This document shows, one piece after another, positions 25,013 to 31,514 of a stretch of 31,514 nt of DNA (its first letter is position 1; each line of letters begins with the position of its first letter). The position numbers and the translations under genes were made by a program. Origin of the DNA: Candidatus Egerieousia excrementavium (GTDB lineage Bacteria > Bacteroidota > Bacteroidia > Bacteroidales > UBA932); the NCBI GenBank assembly GCA_017694275.1, contig JADINB010000130.1:1-31514 (forward strand), in the 5' to 3' direction. Under the pieces are notes generated by a model. The model saw nothing but the letters and a program-made list of their open reading frames with translations, was not told where the DNA came from and made no database searches.

Positions 25013-25034
25013 ACAAATGTTTTATCGCATTTGT
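25013..25034. promoter_or_regulatory. Inverted repeat ahead of queA, possible operator or leader stem
   Basis: ACAAATG (25013-25019) and CATTTGT (25028-25034) are perfect 7-bp arms around an 8-nt spacer, ending 20 nt before the queA ATG. No TAnnTTTG box is obvious here, and the surrounding 71 nt is very AT-rich with T runs at 24991-25007. It may be a weak terminator for truB, an operator, or chance. Confidence 0.35.
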
Positions 25035-25054
25035 AAAAGTAAAATTATCCCTGT

Positions 25055-26104
25055 ATGAAATTATCACAATTCAATTTTCCCCTGACACAGGCCCAGATAG
25101 CCAAATATCCTGCAAAATATAGAGACGAATCGCGCCTTATGGTGCTCCATAAGGATAGCGGTGAGATTGAACACAAGATTTTCAAGGATATAATAAATTA
25201 TACCGAAGAGGGAGACATATTTGTCTTTAACGATACAAAGGTGTTTCCGGCGCGCTTGAAGGGAAACAAGGAGAAGACCGGCGCTGAGATAGAAGTTTTC
25301 CTGTTGAGGGAACTTAACAGAGACCAGCGGTTGTGGGATGTGCTCGTAGATCCTGCAAGAAAGATAAGAATAGGAAACAAACTCTATTTTGGTGAGGATG
25401 ATTCGCTTGTTGCAGAGGTCATAGACAATACCACTTCACGTGGCAGAACGCTCAGGTTTCTGTACGACGGCGCATACGAAGAGTTCAGGCATACGCTTTT
25501 CAGTGTGGGGGAGATTCCTCTCCCGAGATGGATACGCGAGAAACCTGAGGAGATAGACAAAGAACGGTTCCATACCATATATGCCAGAAACGAGGGGGCG
25601 GTGGCAACTCCCGCAGCAGGTCTGCATTTTAGCAGGGAACTGTTCAAAAGAATGGAAATAAAAGGTGTGGAGAGCGCATTCCTGACCCTGCACATGGGGC
25701 TTGGCCATTTCAGAACCGTTGATGTAGAAGACCTTTCCAAGCATAAGATGGATTCTGAGCAGGTCAGCATAACTCCTGAAACTGCCATGCGTATAAATAG
25801 CGCCAAAAGAGCGGGGCACAAGGTATTTTCTGTGGGCATTACGGTAGCAAGAGCTCTTGAGACTCCTGTGACGACCACTGGCGAAGTGAAACCTTTTCAG
25901 GGTTGGACCAACAAGTTCATATTTCCTCCGTACGAGTTTGCAGTACCGAACGCGCTTGTGACAAATTTCCATCTTCCGCTTTCGACAATGCTCATGTCTG
26001 CCGCTGCCTTCGGCGGTTTTGAAAAGGTGATGAATGCATACAAGGTTGCTCTCAAGGAGGGATATTCGTTCGGAACATACGGAGATGCCATGCTGATAAT
26101 TTAA
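25055..26104 (+). CDS. queA: S-adenosylmethionine:tRNA ribosyltransferase-isomerase
   Basis: This queuosine pathway enzyme moves the ribosyl part of S-adenosylmethionine to preQ1 in tRNA, making epoxyqueuosine. The 349 residues are the normal length. Visible marks are FVFNDTKVFPARL (about 56-68), the E-I-P-L-P-R motif (about 153-158), ATPAAGLHFS (about 185-194), LHMGLGHFRTV, GWTNKFIFPPY and NFHLPLSTMLMSAAAFGG. No preQ1 riboswitch was recognised upstream. A strong terminator follows 31 nt after the stop, so queA ends its own transcript. Confidence 0.97.
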   Translation: MKLSQFNFPLTQAQIAKYPAKYRDESRLMVLHKDSGEIEHKIFKDIINYTEEGDIFVFNDTKVFPARLKGNKEKTGAEIEVFLLRELNRDQRLWDVLVDPARKIRIGNKLYFGEDDSLVAEVIDNTTSRGRTLRFLYDGAYEEFRHTLFSVGEIPLPRWIREKPEEIDKERFHTIYARNEGAVATPAAGLHFSRELFKRMEIKGVESAFLTLHMGLGHFRTVDVEDLSKHKMDSEQVSITPETAMRINSAKRAGHKVFSVGITVARALETPVTTTGEVKPFQGWTNKFIFPPYEFAVPNALVTNFHLPLSTMLMSAAAFGGFEKVMNAYKVALKEGYSFGTYGDAMLII

Positions 26105-26135
26105 AAGTATGAAATATCCGTATGAAACGGCTTCT

Positions 26136-26175
26136 ACGGCGCCAATCATGTAGATTGTGCGCCGTTTCTGTTTTA
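26136..26175 (+). terminator. Terminator after queA
   Basis: ACGGCGC (26136-26142) pairs with GCGCCGT (26159-26165), continued by CAATC (26143-26147) with GATTG (26153-26157) and one bulged T at 26158. A T-rich tail TTCTGTTTTA follows. An upstream GAAACGG (26124-26130) could instead pair with CCGTTTC (26162-26168), so the stem has an alternative partner. Confidence 0.82.
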
Positions 26176-26179
26176 TGCA

Positions 26180-27238
26180 ATGGAGGAGCATTATATATAT
26201 GTGTGTGCGCTTAACAGGATTTTCTGTTTCAGACCGGCGTTGGGGCGTCAGCTGATTGAGCGCTATGGAGTGCAGAGGCTTTTTTCGGCAGACAGGAAGG
26301 AGCTTGAAGAACTGTTTTGCCAGGATGAGAGGCTGGTTTCCCTTTTTGCCGAAGATACGATTCTGGAGTGGAGCAGAAAAGAGGTGGAGTGGGCTTGCAG
26401 CAAAGGAGTGCGACTTGTAGACATGACCGGCCGGTTTTATCCCCCATTGCTCAAGGAGTGCCATGATGCACCTCTGATGCTTTACTGTTACGGTGAGATG
26501 GAGATGGCAGGGACAGATAACGTGGCCATAGTCGGTACGCGTCTGGCTACGGATTACGGCAGGGAGGCATGCCGTACAGTTGTCTCTTCTCTTGAAGGCA
26601 GCGGCGCTGCGGTAGTAAGCGGGCTGGCGTTCGGAATAGATATAACTGCCCACAGGGCAGCACTGGAGTATGGTCTTGAAAGCATTGCCGTATTGCCTTG
26701 CGGAATAGACATGGTCTATCCTGCCGCCCACAGGGAGGATGCGGCAAGAATTGCAAGGCAGGGAATGGTGATAACCGAATTTGCAACAGGAACAAAGCCT
26801 TTGAAGATTCATTTCATAAAGCGGAACAGGATAATTGCCGGTCTTTCCAGATGTACGGTAGTTGTCGAGAGCAGGCGCAGAGGAGGGGCAATGAGTACCG
26901 TAGAGTTTGCCCTTTCATATAACAGAGATGTGTATGCTGTACCCGGACGGATTTTTGACGTAAATTCTTACGGATGTAATTATCTTATTTCCAAAAATAT
27001 GGCTTCTATATACAATGGACCTGACGAGAAGGTTGCCTCAAAACGGGACCTTTTTTCCGGCAGCAGGAGCGGAAGAGAGAAAATATTGCTGGCTTTGAAA
27101 AACAAAACGGCAACAGACATGGAGACTATCTGCCGCAAGACGGGACTTGATTTTTCCACGGTCTCCACACTGCTTTTGGAGATGGAATTGGAGGGAGTTG
27201 TGCTATCTTTGCATGGCAATAATTACAAACTGGCATGA
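26180..27238 (+). CDS. dprA: DNA-processing protein DprA/Smf
   Basis: This cytoplasmic protein protects incoming single-stranded DNA and loads RecA during natural transformation; many non-competent bacteria also have it. The 352-residue product has the Rossmann-like DprA domain (about 100-285): VAIVGTRLATDYG, SGLAFGIDITAHRAAL, VLPCGIDMVYP, FIKRNRIIAGLS and VVESRRRGGAMSTVEFAL. A C-terminal winged-helix domain (about 295-350) has TDMETICRKTGLDFSTVSTLLLEMELEG. It starts 15 nt after the queA terminator stem, so its promoter must overlap the terminator. The stop overlaps the tatD-type start by 4 nt. Confidence 0.95.
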   Translation: MEEHYIYVCALNRIFCFRPALGRQLIERYGVQRLFSADRKELEELFCQDERLVSLFAEDTILEWSRKEVEWACSKGVRLVDMTGRFYPPLLKECHDAPLMLYCYGEMEMAGTDNVAIVGTRLATDYGREACRTVVSSLEGSGAAVVSGLAFGIDITAHRAALEYGLESIAVLPCGIDMVYPAAHREDAARIARQGMVITEFATGTKPLKIHFIKRNRIIAGLSRCTVVVESRRRGGAMSTVEFALSYNRDVYAVPGRIFDVNSYGCNYLISKNMASIYNGPDEKVASKRDLFSGSRSGREKILLALKNKTATDMETICRKTGLDFSTVSTLLLEMELEGVVLSLHGNNYKLA

Positions 27239-28011
27239 GGCTTATCGATACCCATTTGCATCTTTATGATGAGGCATTTGATTCTGACAGGGATGAGGCA
27301 ATCCTGAAAATGAGACATGCAGGAGTGGAAAAGTGTATACTGCCTGCCATTGACAGGAGCTCCTTTGAACGGCAGTCATCGCTTGCAAGACACCATAAGG
27401 GATTCATGTGGCAGGCTCTGGGGCTGCATCCGACATCCGTGAATGAAAACTGGAAGGATGAACTGCAATTTGTAAAGGATGAATTGAGCAGAAACCGTGC
27501 AGATTATGTGGCAATCGGAGAAATCGGGCTCGACGGTTACTGGAGCAGAGAGTTTATGCAGGAACAGAAAGAGGTTTTCAGAGAGCAGCTGCTTCTGGCG
27601 GCCGAGTATGGTCTGCCGGTCATAATCCACCTGCGCGAAGCTACGGATGATCTGTTTGAGGTGCTGGACAATCTGCACACTGCTCCGCTTAAAGGAGTAT
27701 TTCATGCCTTTTCAGGCAGTGTGGAGAGTTATCGGCGCCTTAAAAGGTACGGAGAACTGAAGTTCGGCATAGGAGGTGTTGTCACATACAAGAATGCAGG
27801 TCTTGCAAAGACACTGCCATTGATTCCTCTGGAAGATCTGCTGCTTGAAACAGACGCGCCATGGCTTGCACCGGTCCCTTTCCGCGGCAAAAGAAACGAG
27901 AGTGCCTATATTGTGAACGTCGCACAGAAAATTGCCGAAATCAAGGGTACGGATATAGACAGCGTTGCACAGGCCACTTCGGCAAATGCAGAAAAACTTT
28001 TTGGAATCTGA
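27235..28011 (+). CDS. TatD family metal-dependent hydrolase
   Basis: This TIM-barrel deoxyribonuclease family has proposed roles in DNA repair and degradation. The 258 residues have all expected ligands: H7 and H9 (DTHLHL), E96 (AIGEIGLDGYW), H132 (VIIHLREA), H157 (FHAFSGS) and D207 (ETDAPWLAPVPFRGKRNES). Its start overlaps dprA by 4 nt (ATGA), so the two are translationally coupled. Members close to this one are sometimes called YcfH; substrate is not certain. Confidence 0.94.
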   Translation: MRLIDTHLHLYDEAFDSDRDEAILKMRHAGVEKCILPAIDRSSFERQSSLARHHKGFMWQALGLHPTSVNENWKDELQFVKDELSRNRADYVAIGEIGLDGYWSREFMQEQKEVFREQLLLAAEYGLPVIIHLREATDDLFEVLDNLHTAPLKGVFHAFSGSVESYRRLKRYGELKFGIGGVVTYKNAGLAKTLPLIPLEDLLLETDAPWLAPVPFRGKRNESAYIVNVAQKIAEIKGTDIDSVAQATSANAEKLFGI

Positions 28012-28014
28012 CAT

Positions 28015-29058
28015 ATGAAAAACAGAAGACCATCCATACTTTTAATTTATACAGGTGGAACGATAGGTATGAAGCAGGATCCTGATACTCTGGCGCTTGT
28101 TCCGTTCAACTTTGCGCAGATAGAGCAGGAGGTGCCGGAATTGAAAAAGTTCGGCTATGCCATAGATTTCCATTCTTTTGACCCGCTGATAGATTCTTCA
28201 AATGTGACTCCGCAACTGTGGATAGAGCTTGCTGAGCTGGTGAGGGAGAATTATGTGCGGTACGACGGTTTCGTAGTGCTGCACGGTACCGATACCATGG
28301 CTTACTCCGCGTCGGCCTTGAGTTTCATGCTGGAGAATCTCGAGAAACCGGTTGTATTTACAGGCAGCCAGCTTCCGATAGGCATGCTCAGGACAGACGG
28401 CAAGGAGAATCTGATTTCATCAATAGAGATTGCTGCAGCAATGGACGGCAACGGGCGGGCGGTGGTCCCCGAGGTGTGTGTCTATTTTGAAACCAAACTC
28501 TACCGCGGCAACCGTACATCCAAATATAATGCTGAGAATTTCAGGGCGTTCCAGTCTGCAAACTATCCGGTTCTGGCAGATGTGGGCATTCATATCAAGT
28601 TCAACAGGCAGAACATCTCATATCCGGAAATATGGGGCAGGGAGTTGAAAATCCATACAGCGCTTGATACAAATGTAGCTATTCTGAAACTCTTTCCAGG
28701 CATGCGGAAAGAGGTGGTGGAATCCGTTCTTGGAGCAGAAGGGTTAAAGGCTGTCATAATCGAGACTTTCGGCTCGGGAAACGCTCCTACGCAGAGTTGG
28801 TTCACCGAGGCTATGAAACAGGGTGTGGAACGGGGCCTTGTAATTCTAAATGTGACTCAGTGTCAGGCCGGAAGCGTAGATATGGATGCGTACGAGACAG
28901 GTGTGGCCCTTAAAAGGGCAGGCGTGACTGGAGGAAGGGACATGACAACGGAGGCAGCATTGGTGAAATTATTTTTTTTATTGGGTCAATATTCAGAAAC
29001 AGAAAAAGTTAATGAATTTCTTGTAAAAAATTTACGGGGAGAAATTACAGCTTGTTAA
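28015..29058 (+). CDS. ansA: L-asparaginase, type I (cytoplasmic)
   Basis: The enzyme hydrolyses asparagine to aspartate and ammonia. It has 347 residues and no signal peptide, which points to the cytoplasmic type I form. The active-site pieces are TGGTIGM (T13 onward), HGTDTM (T92, D93) and LYRGNRTSK (K170). It lies 3 nt after the TatD-family gene and closes the dprA-tatD-ansA run. The final codons sit in an AT-rich stretch, and no GC-rich terminator is seen in the 104 nt to exbB. Confidence 0.94.
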   Translation: MKNRRPSILLIYTGGTIGMKQDPDTLALVPFNFAQIEQEVPELKKFGYAIDFHSFDPLIDSSNVTPQLWIELAELVRENYVRYDGFVVLHGTDTMAYSASALSFMLENLEKPVVFTGSQLPIGMLRTDGKENLISSIEIAAAMDGNGRAVVPEVCVYFETKLYRGNRTSKYNAENFRAFQSANYPVLADVGIHIKFNRQNISYPEIWGRELKIHTALDTNVAILKLFPGMRKEVVESVLGAEGLKAVIIETFGSGNAPTQSWFTEAMKQGVERGLVILNVTQCQAGSVDMDAYETGVALKRAGVTGGRDMTTEAALVKLFFLLGQYSETEKVNEFLVKNLRGEITAC

Positions 29059-29115
29059 CCTACATTTAAAAATTTTGCTTAAATTGCGCAATATTTCAGG
29101 TTAAAACCAAAGAAA

Positions 29116-29146
29116 TTGTACTACTTAAATACATTGTTTAATTTTA
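29116..29146 (+). promoter_or_regulatory. Promoter for the exbB-exbD cluster
   Basis: TTG (29116-29118), exactly 20 nt, then TAATTTTA (29139-29146), matching TAnnTTTG in 7 of 8 positions. The start of transcription would be about 29150-29153, leaving roughly a 10-nt leader. The gap 29059-29162 is AT-rich and also contains the palindromes ATTGCGCAAT (29083-29092) and TTAACCT...AGGTTAA (29055-29104), possible operator sequence. Confidence 0.6.
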
Positions 29147-29162
29147 ATTACTCAAAAATTTT

Positions 29163-29900
29163 ATGAAAAAATTTTTCATGTTTTTGGCAGTTTTTGGCTT
29201 TATCGCCATTGCTGCACAGTATGCAAATGCACAAGAACTGGCTGCTAATGGGTTATCAGTTCAATCAGATGCTCCTGTATACCAGCAAATCAAAGCAAAA
29301 TTCATTGAGGGTGGTGCCGGCTTCATGGGCTCAATCCTCCTCTGCCTTATCTTTGGATTGGCTCTCTCTATCGAGAGAATTATCTATTTGAATCTTGCTA
29401 CGACAAACGTGTCAAAATTCCTCGCAAAGGTTGAGGGTGCTCTCAAGAACGGTGGCGTAGAGTCTGCCAAAGAGATTTGCCGTAATACCCGCGGTCCTGT
29501 TGCAAGTATTTTCTATCAGGGTCTGTGCCGTGCAGGCGAAGGTCCCGAGGCTGTGGAGAAAGCAGTAGTTTCTTACGGTGGCGTTCAGATGAGCCAGTTG
29601 GAGAGCGGTCTTGGCTGGATTCAGCTGTTCATCGCAGTTGCTCCTTCACTCGGATTCTTGGGAACAGTTATCGGTATGATCCAGGCATTCGATGCTATCG
29701 AGGTTGCAGGTGATATCTCTCCGAACATCGTTGCAGGAGGTATGAAAGTTGCCTTGATTACTACTGTCGGCGGTCTGGTAGTTGCAATTATCCTTCAGTT
29801 CATCTACAGCTACATCGTATCTAAGATCGATAGCGTTGTGTTGTCAATGGAGGACGCTTCTATTTCACTTGTCGATATGATAGTAAATAACAAAAAATAA
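29163..29900 (+). CDS. exbB: MotA/TolQ/ExbB proton channel family protein
   Basis: This inner-membrane channel subunit, with ExbD, couples the proton gradient to TonB-dependent outer-membrane transport. The 245 residues have a signal-like N-terminus (about 1-23, ending ANAQ), then three membrane helices (about 53-76, 150-176, 194-220). The conserved GFLGTVIGMIQAF lies at about 164-176. The extra N-terminal segment is common in this phylum. No tonB is present in the window. Codon use is richer in ATC and CGT/CGC than its neighbours, as often seen in highly expressed genes. Confidence 0.93.
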   Translation: MKKFFMFLAVFGFIAIAAQYANAQELAANGLSVQSDAPVYQQIKAKFIEGGAGFMGSILLCLIFGLALSIERIIYLNLATTNVSKFLAKVEGALKNGGVESAKEICRNTRGPVASIFYQGLCRAGEGPEAVEKAVVSYGGVQMSQLESGLGWIQLFIAVAPSLGFLGTVIGMIQAFDAIEVAGDISPNIVAGGMKVALITTVGGLVVAIILQFIYSYIVSKIDSVVLSMEDASISLVDMIVNNKK

Positions 29901-29910
29901 TTAATCCAAC

Positions 29911-30315
29911 ATGAAATTTCTTAGATATTTATTATATGCATTACTGATTCTGTCTGCTGTTTGCATGATAGCTTTCTATGCATCAGGTTATTCAGACGGA
30001 ATGATAACTGCATCACTCAACTGGTCGATCGTATTGTTCGTGGTTGCAGTGTTGTGTACATTGGTGATGCCATTCTTCTTTTCTTCAGGAAAAGGACGCA
30101 AGGGTACACTCATTAAACTTGGTATTGCTATAGTATTGTGTGTCGTTTCATATCTTTTGGCAAACACAGCTCTTGAGGTTAACATTAACGTGGAGACAAC
30201 TGATTCTGCCCTGAAGTGGACAGATGCCGGATTGAAATTGTCATGCATATTGATAGTCGGTGTAATATTGGCCATCATTTCTGGCTTCTTTATCAATACC
30301 GTTAGAAAAAATTAG
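29911..30315 (+). CDS. Uncharacterised four-helix membrane protein within the exb cluster
   Basis: Not recognised by function. The 134 residues are almost entirely membrane: helices at about 5-24, 36-58, 68-86 and 109-129, with short loops (SSGKGRKG at 58-65, TTDSALKWTDAG at 96-107). It has no charged residue well inside a helix and no known motif. It starts 10 nt after exbB and ends 9 nt before exbD, so it is made with the proton channel. A role as an assembly or accessory subunit is inferred from position only. Confidence 0.85.
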   Translation: MKFLRYLLYALLILSAVCMIAFYASGYSDGMITASLNWSIVLFVVAVLCTLVMPFFFSSGKGRKGTLIKLGIAIVLCVVSYLLANTALEVNINVETTDSALKWTDAGLKLSCILIVGVILAIISGFFINTVRKN

Positions 30316-30324
30316 AATATTGAT

Positions 30325-30915
30325 ATGGCAAATAAAAAGAAAACACCCGGTATTAACGCGAGTTCAATGGCCGATATCGCTTTCTTGTTGTTGATTTTCT
30401 GGTTGACCACAACAACAATGAACTCCGACAAGGGTCTGCAGCGCCGTCTGCCTCCTATGCCCGAAGAGGGTGCACAGCAGGAGGACGTTAAGATTAACCG
30501 CAGGAACATTATCCAGGTTAAGATTAACTCGAGCGACAGAATCATTGCCGGTGGTGAGATCATGGATATCTCCATGGTGAAGGATAAGGTTAAGGAGTTT
30601 ATAACCAATCCTGCAAATCTGGAGACCATGCCTGAGAAAGAGATGAAGCAGATTGAGGGATTCGGCGAATATCCGGTATCCAAGGGTGTCGTATCGTTGC
30701 AGAACGACCGCGGTACAAGTTACAATGCTTATCTGCAGGTTCAGAATGAGCTTGCAAGGGCATTCAACGAAATCCGCGACGATTTCGCAAGACAGAATTT
30801 TGGAACGGTATACAACAACCTGGATGAAGAAAAGCAAAAAATTGTTCGCGAAGCTATTCCGCTGAGTATTTCAGAAGCAGAGCCTAAAGATGTAGGCAGG
30901 AGTGCAAGACGATAA
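30325..30915 (+). CDS. exbD: ExbD/TolR family protein, first copy
   Basis: This subunit of the proton-driven motor has one membrane helix (about 15-33) and a periplasmic domain. Asp 17 in SMADIAFLLLIFWLTTTTM is the conserved proton-carrying residue. It has 196 residues, longer than the usual 140, because of a periplasmic insert at about 90-170 (helical, Glu/Lys/Arg-rich). It starts 9 nt after the 4-TM gene and is followed 18 nt later by a second exbD. Confidence 0.92.
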   Translation: MANKKKTPGINASSMADIAFLLLIFWLTTTTMNSDKGLQRRLPPMPEEGAQQEDVKINRRNIIQVKINSSDRIIAGGEIMDISMVKDKVKEFITNPANLETMPEKEMKQIEGFGEYPVSKGVVSLQNDRGTSYNAYLQVQNELARAFNEIRDDFARQNFGTVYNNLDEEKQKIVREAIPLSISEAEPKDVGRSARR

Positions 30916-30933
30916 AAATAGGAGGTTATAAGT

Positions 30934-31410
30934 ATGGCAAAATTTTCAAGATTCGGCAAAAAGGACATGCCCGAATTGAGTACATCATCTCTTCCTGATA
31001 TTGTCTTCATGATCCTCTTCTTCTTTATGGTGACAACTCAGTTGAGAGAGACTGAACCCTTGGTGAGCGTCAGAGTCCCTGAAGCATCAGAGATTGCGAA
31101 ACTGGAGAGAAAAGACCTGGCTTCATATATCAATATCGGTTCACCTGTCCGTTCAAAGCAGGCTGAGTTCGGTACGGATGCCCGTCTTCAGTTGAATGAC
31201 TCATTCAAGAACGTAGATGACATTAGAGACTTTGTGGCTGCAGAGCGTGAGAATCTGAGTGAGGCAGACAGAAGCTTCATGACAGTTGTCATAAGGGCAG
31301 ACCAGGATGTCCGTATGGGAATCGTGACAGATGTAAAACAGGAGTTGAGACGTTGTTCGGCATTGAAAATAATGTATTCGGCTACAGCTCCCGTTGAGCG
31401 CGAGTTCTAG
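30934..31410 (+). CDS. exbD: ExbD/TolR family protein, second copy
   Basis: A second ExbD-type subunit of 158 residues. A basic N-terminus leads to SLPDIVFMILFFFMVTTQL with the conserved Asp 22, then a periplasmic domain. It differs clearly from the first copy, so the pair is not a recent duplication. Two different ExbD proteins next to one ExbB is a common arrangement in Bacteroidota and may give a heterodimeric ExbD pair. The gene is preceded by an AGGAGG-like site (AATAGGAGGTTATAAGT, 30918-30934), unusually strong for this window. A terminator follows. Confidence 0.92.
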   Translation: MAKFSRFGKKDMPELSTSSLPDIVFMILFFFMVTTQLRETEPLVSVRVPEASEIAKLERKDLASYINIGSPVRSKQAEFGTDARLQLNDSFKNVDDIRDFVAAERENLSEADRSFMTVVIRADQDVRMGIVTDVKQELRRCSALKIMYSATAPVEREF

Positions 31411-31432
31411 AAAGGCATCGTTTCAATATGAG

Positions 31433-31468
31433 ACCGGCCGGGTGTGCAATCCCGGCCGGTTTTTTTTA
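31433..31468 (+). terminator. Terminator after the exb cluster
   Basis: A perfect 10-bp GC-rich stem (ACCGGCCGGG at 31433-31442, CCCGGCCGGT at 31451-31460) with an 8-nt loop is followed by eight T residues. It closes the exbB-exbD transcript 22 nt past the last stop. Confidence 0.96.
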
Positions 31469-31504
31469 TTCCCTTGCATATAATCTTAATAGTGGATTTT
31501 TTTG

Positions 31505-31512
31505 TACCTTTG
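31505..31512 (+). promoter_or_regulatory. -7 element of a gene beyond the window edge
   Basis: TACCTTTG is a perfect TAnnTTTG, 37 nt after the exb terminator and 2 nt from the window end. No TTG is found at exactly 19-21 nt upstream (nearest at 31474-31476). It predicts a plus-strand gene starting just outside. Confidence 0.5.
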
Positions 31513-31514
31513 AG

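Noticed and set aside
24984..25054. preQ1 riboswitch ahead of queA
   Set aside because: The AT-rich 71-nt gap lacks the conserved preQ1-I core and pseudoknot-forming A-rich tail; only a simple inverted repeat is present.
25436..26812. A 458-codon open frame on the minus strand across queA and dprA
   Set aside because: It runs antisense through two well-supported genes and the queA terminator, its product is rich in Cys, His and Arg with no recognisable domain, and it is explained by codon bias of the sense genes.
1..31514. CRISPR array, tRNA genes, phage or toxin-antitoxin modules
   Set aside because: No regularly spaced direct repeats, no tRNA cloverleaf recognised by eye, and no phage or toxin-type proteins among the genes.

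Overview
The window looks like ordinary chromosomal DNA from a member of the Bacteroidales (phylum Bacteroidota). Its promoters fit the Bacteroides pattern (TTG, about 20 bases, TAnnTTTG) and there are few strong Shine-Dalgarno sites. It also carries a Porin_O_P-type porin, a lysine-type class III phosphoglycerate dehydrogenase, a two-subunit aspartate carbamoyltransferase, a DUF4834-like protein and an exbB / 4-TM protein / exbD / exbD cluster. The family or genus cannot be fixed from sequence reading alone. Most genes use AGG/AGA and ATA codons freely, while the exbB-exbD block uses more ATC and CGT/CGC.

Layout: (1) 1-126 is the 3' end of a 5S rRNA and its terminator, so an rRNA operon ends here. 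(2) 206-1252 is a porin, followed by a 119-bp imperfect palindromic element and a strong hairpin. (3) 1457-6775, minus strand, is a compact six-gene run (yigZ, pyrB, pyrI, serC, serA, DUF1015) joining pyrimidine and serine synthesis. (4) 6817-9214, plus strand, holds a LuxC-type acyl-CoA reductase, a pRiA4b-ORF3-like protein and miaA. It is driven from a 41-bp divergent gap in which both promoters lie on top of each other. (5) recQ (minus) meets miaA tail to tail and diverges from kdsD plus an arginase/agmatinase-family gene. (6) nhaA and an FKBP-type lipoprotein follow. (7) 15736-24983 is a run of eight plus-strand genes with gaps of 1-12 nt: an uncharacterised 738-aa anchored envelope protein, a DUF4834-like protein, an MsbA-like ABC exporter, an acyl-CoA/acyl-ACP synthetase-like enzyme, dCMP deaminase, an S41 protease, rpiB and truB. 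(8) queA, a terminator, then dprA-tatD-ansA. (9) 29163-31410 is an ExbB/ExbD proton-channel cluster closed by a textbook terminator, with a new promoter element at the window edge.

Working together: the minus-strand run supplies serine and UMP precursors. The eight-gene run mixes envelope work (lipid export, acyl activation, periplasmic proteolysis, an unknown anchored protein) with nucleotide and tRNA housekeeping. kdsD makes the precursor of Kdo for lipopolysaccharide, and ExbB/ExbD would energise outer-membrane transport. I see no phage, insertion sequence, CRISPR array, toxin-antitoxin pair or defence island. The points most worth checking are the superimposed divergent promoters with near-leaderless starts, the palindromic element, the DUF1015 protein coupled to serA/serC, the 738-aa envelope protein and the conserved-looking 4-TM protein inside the exb cluster.
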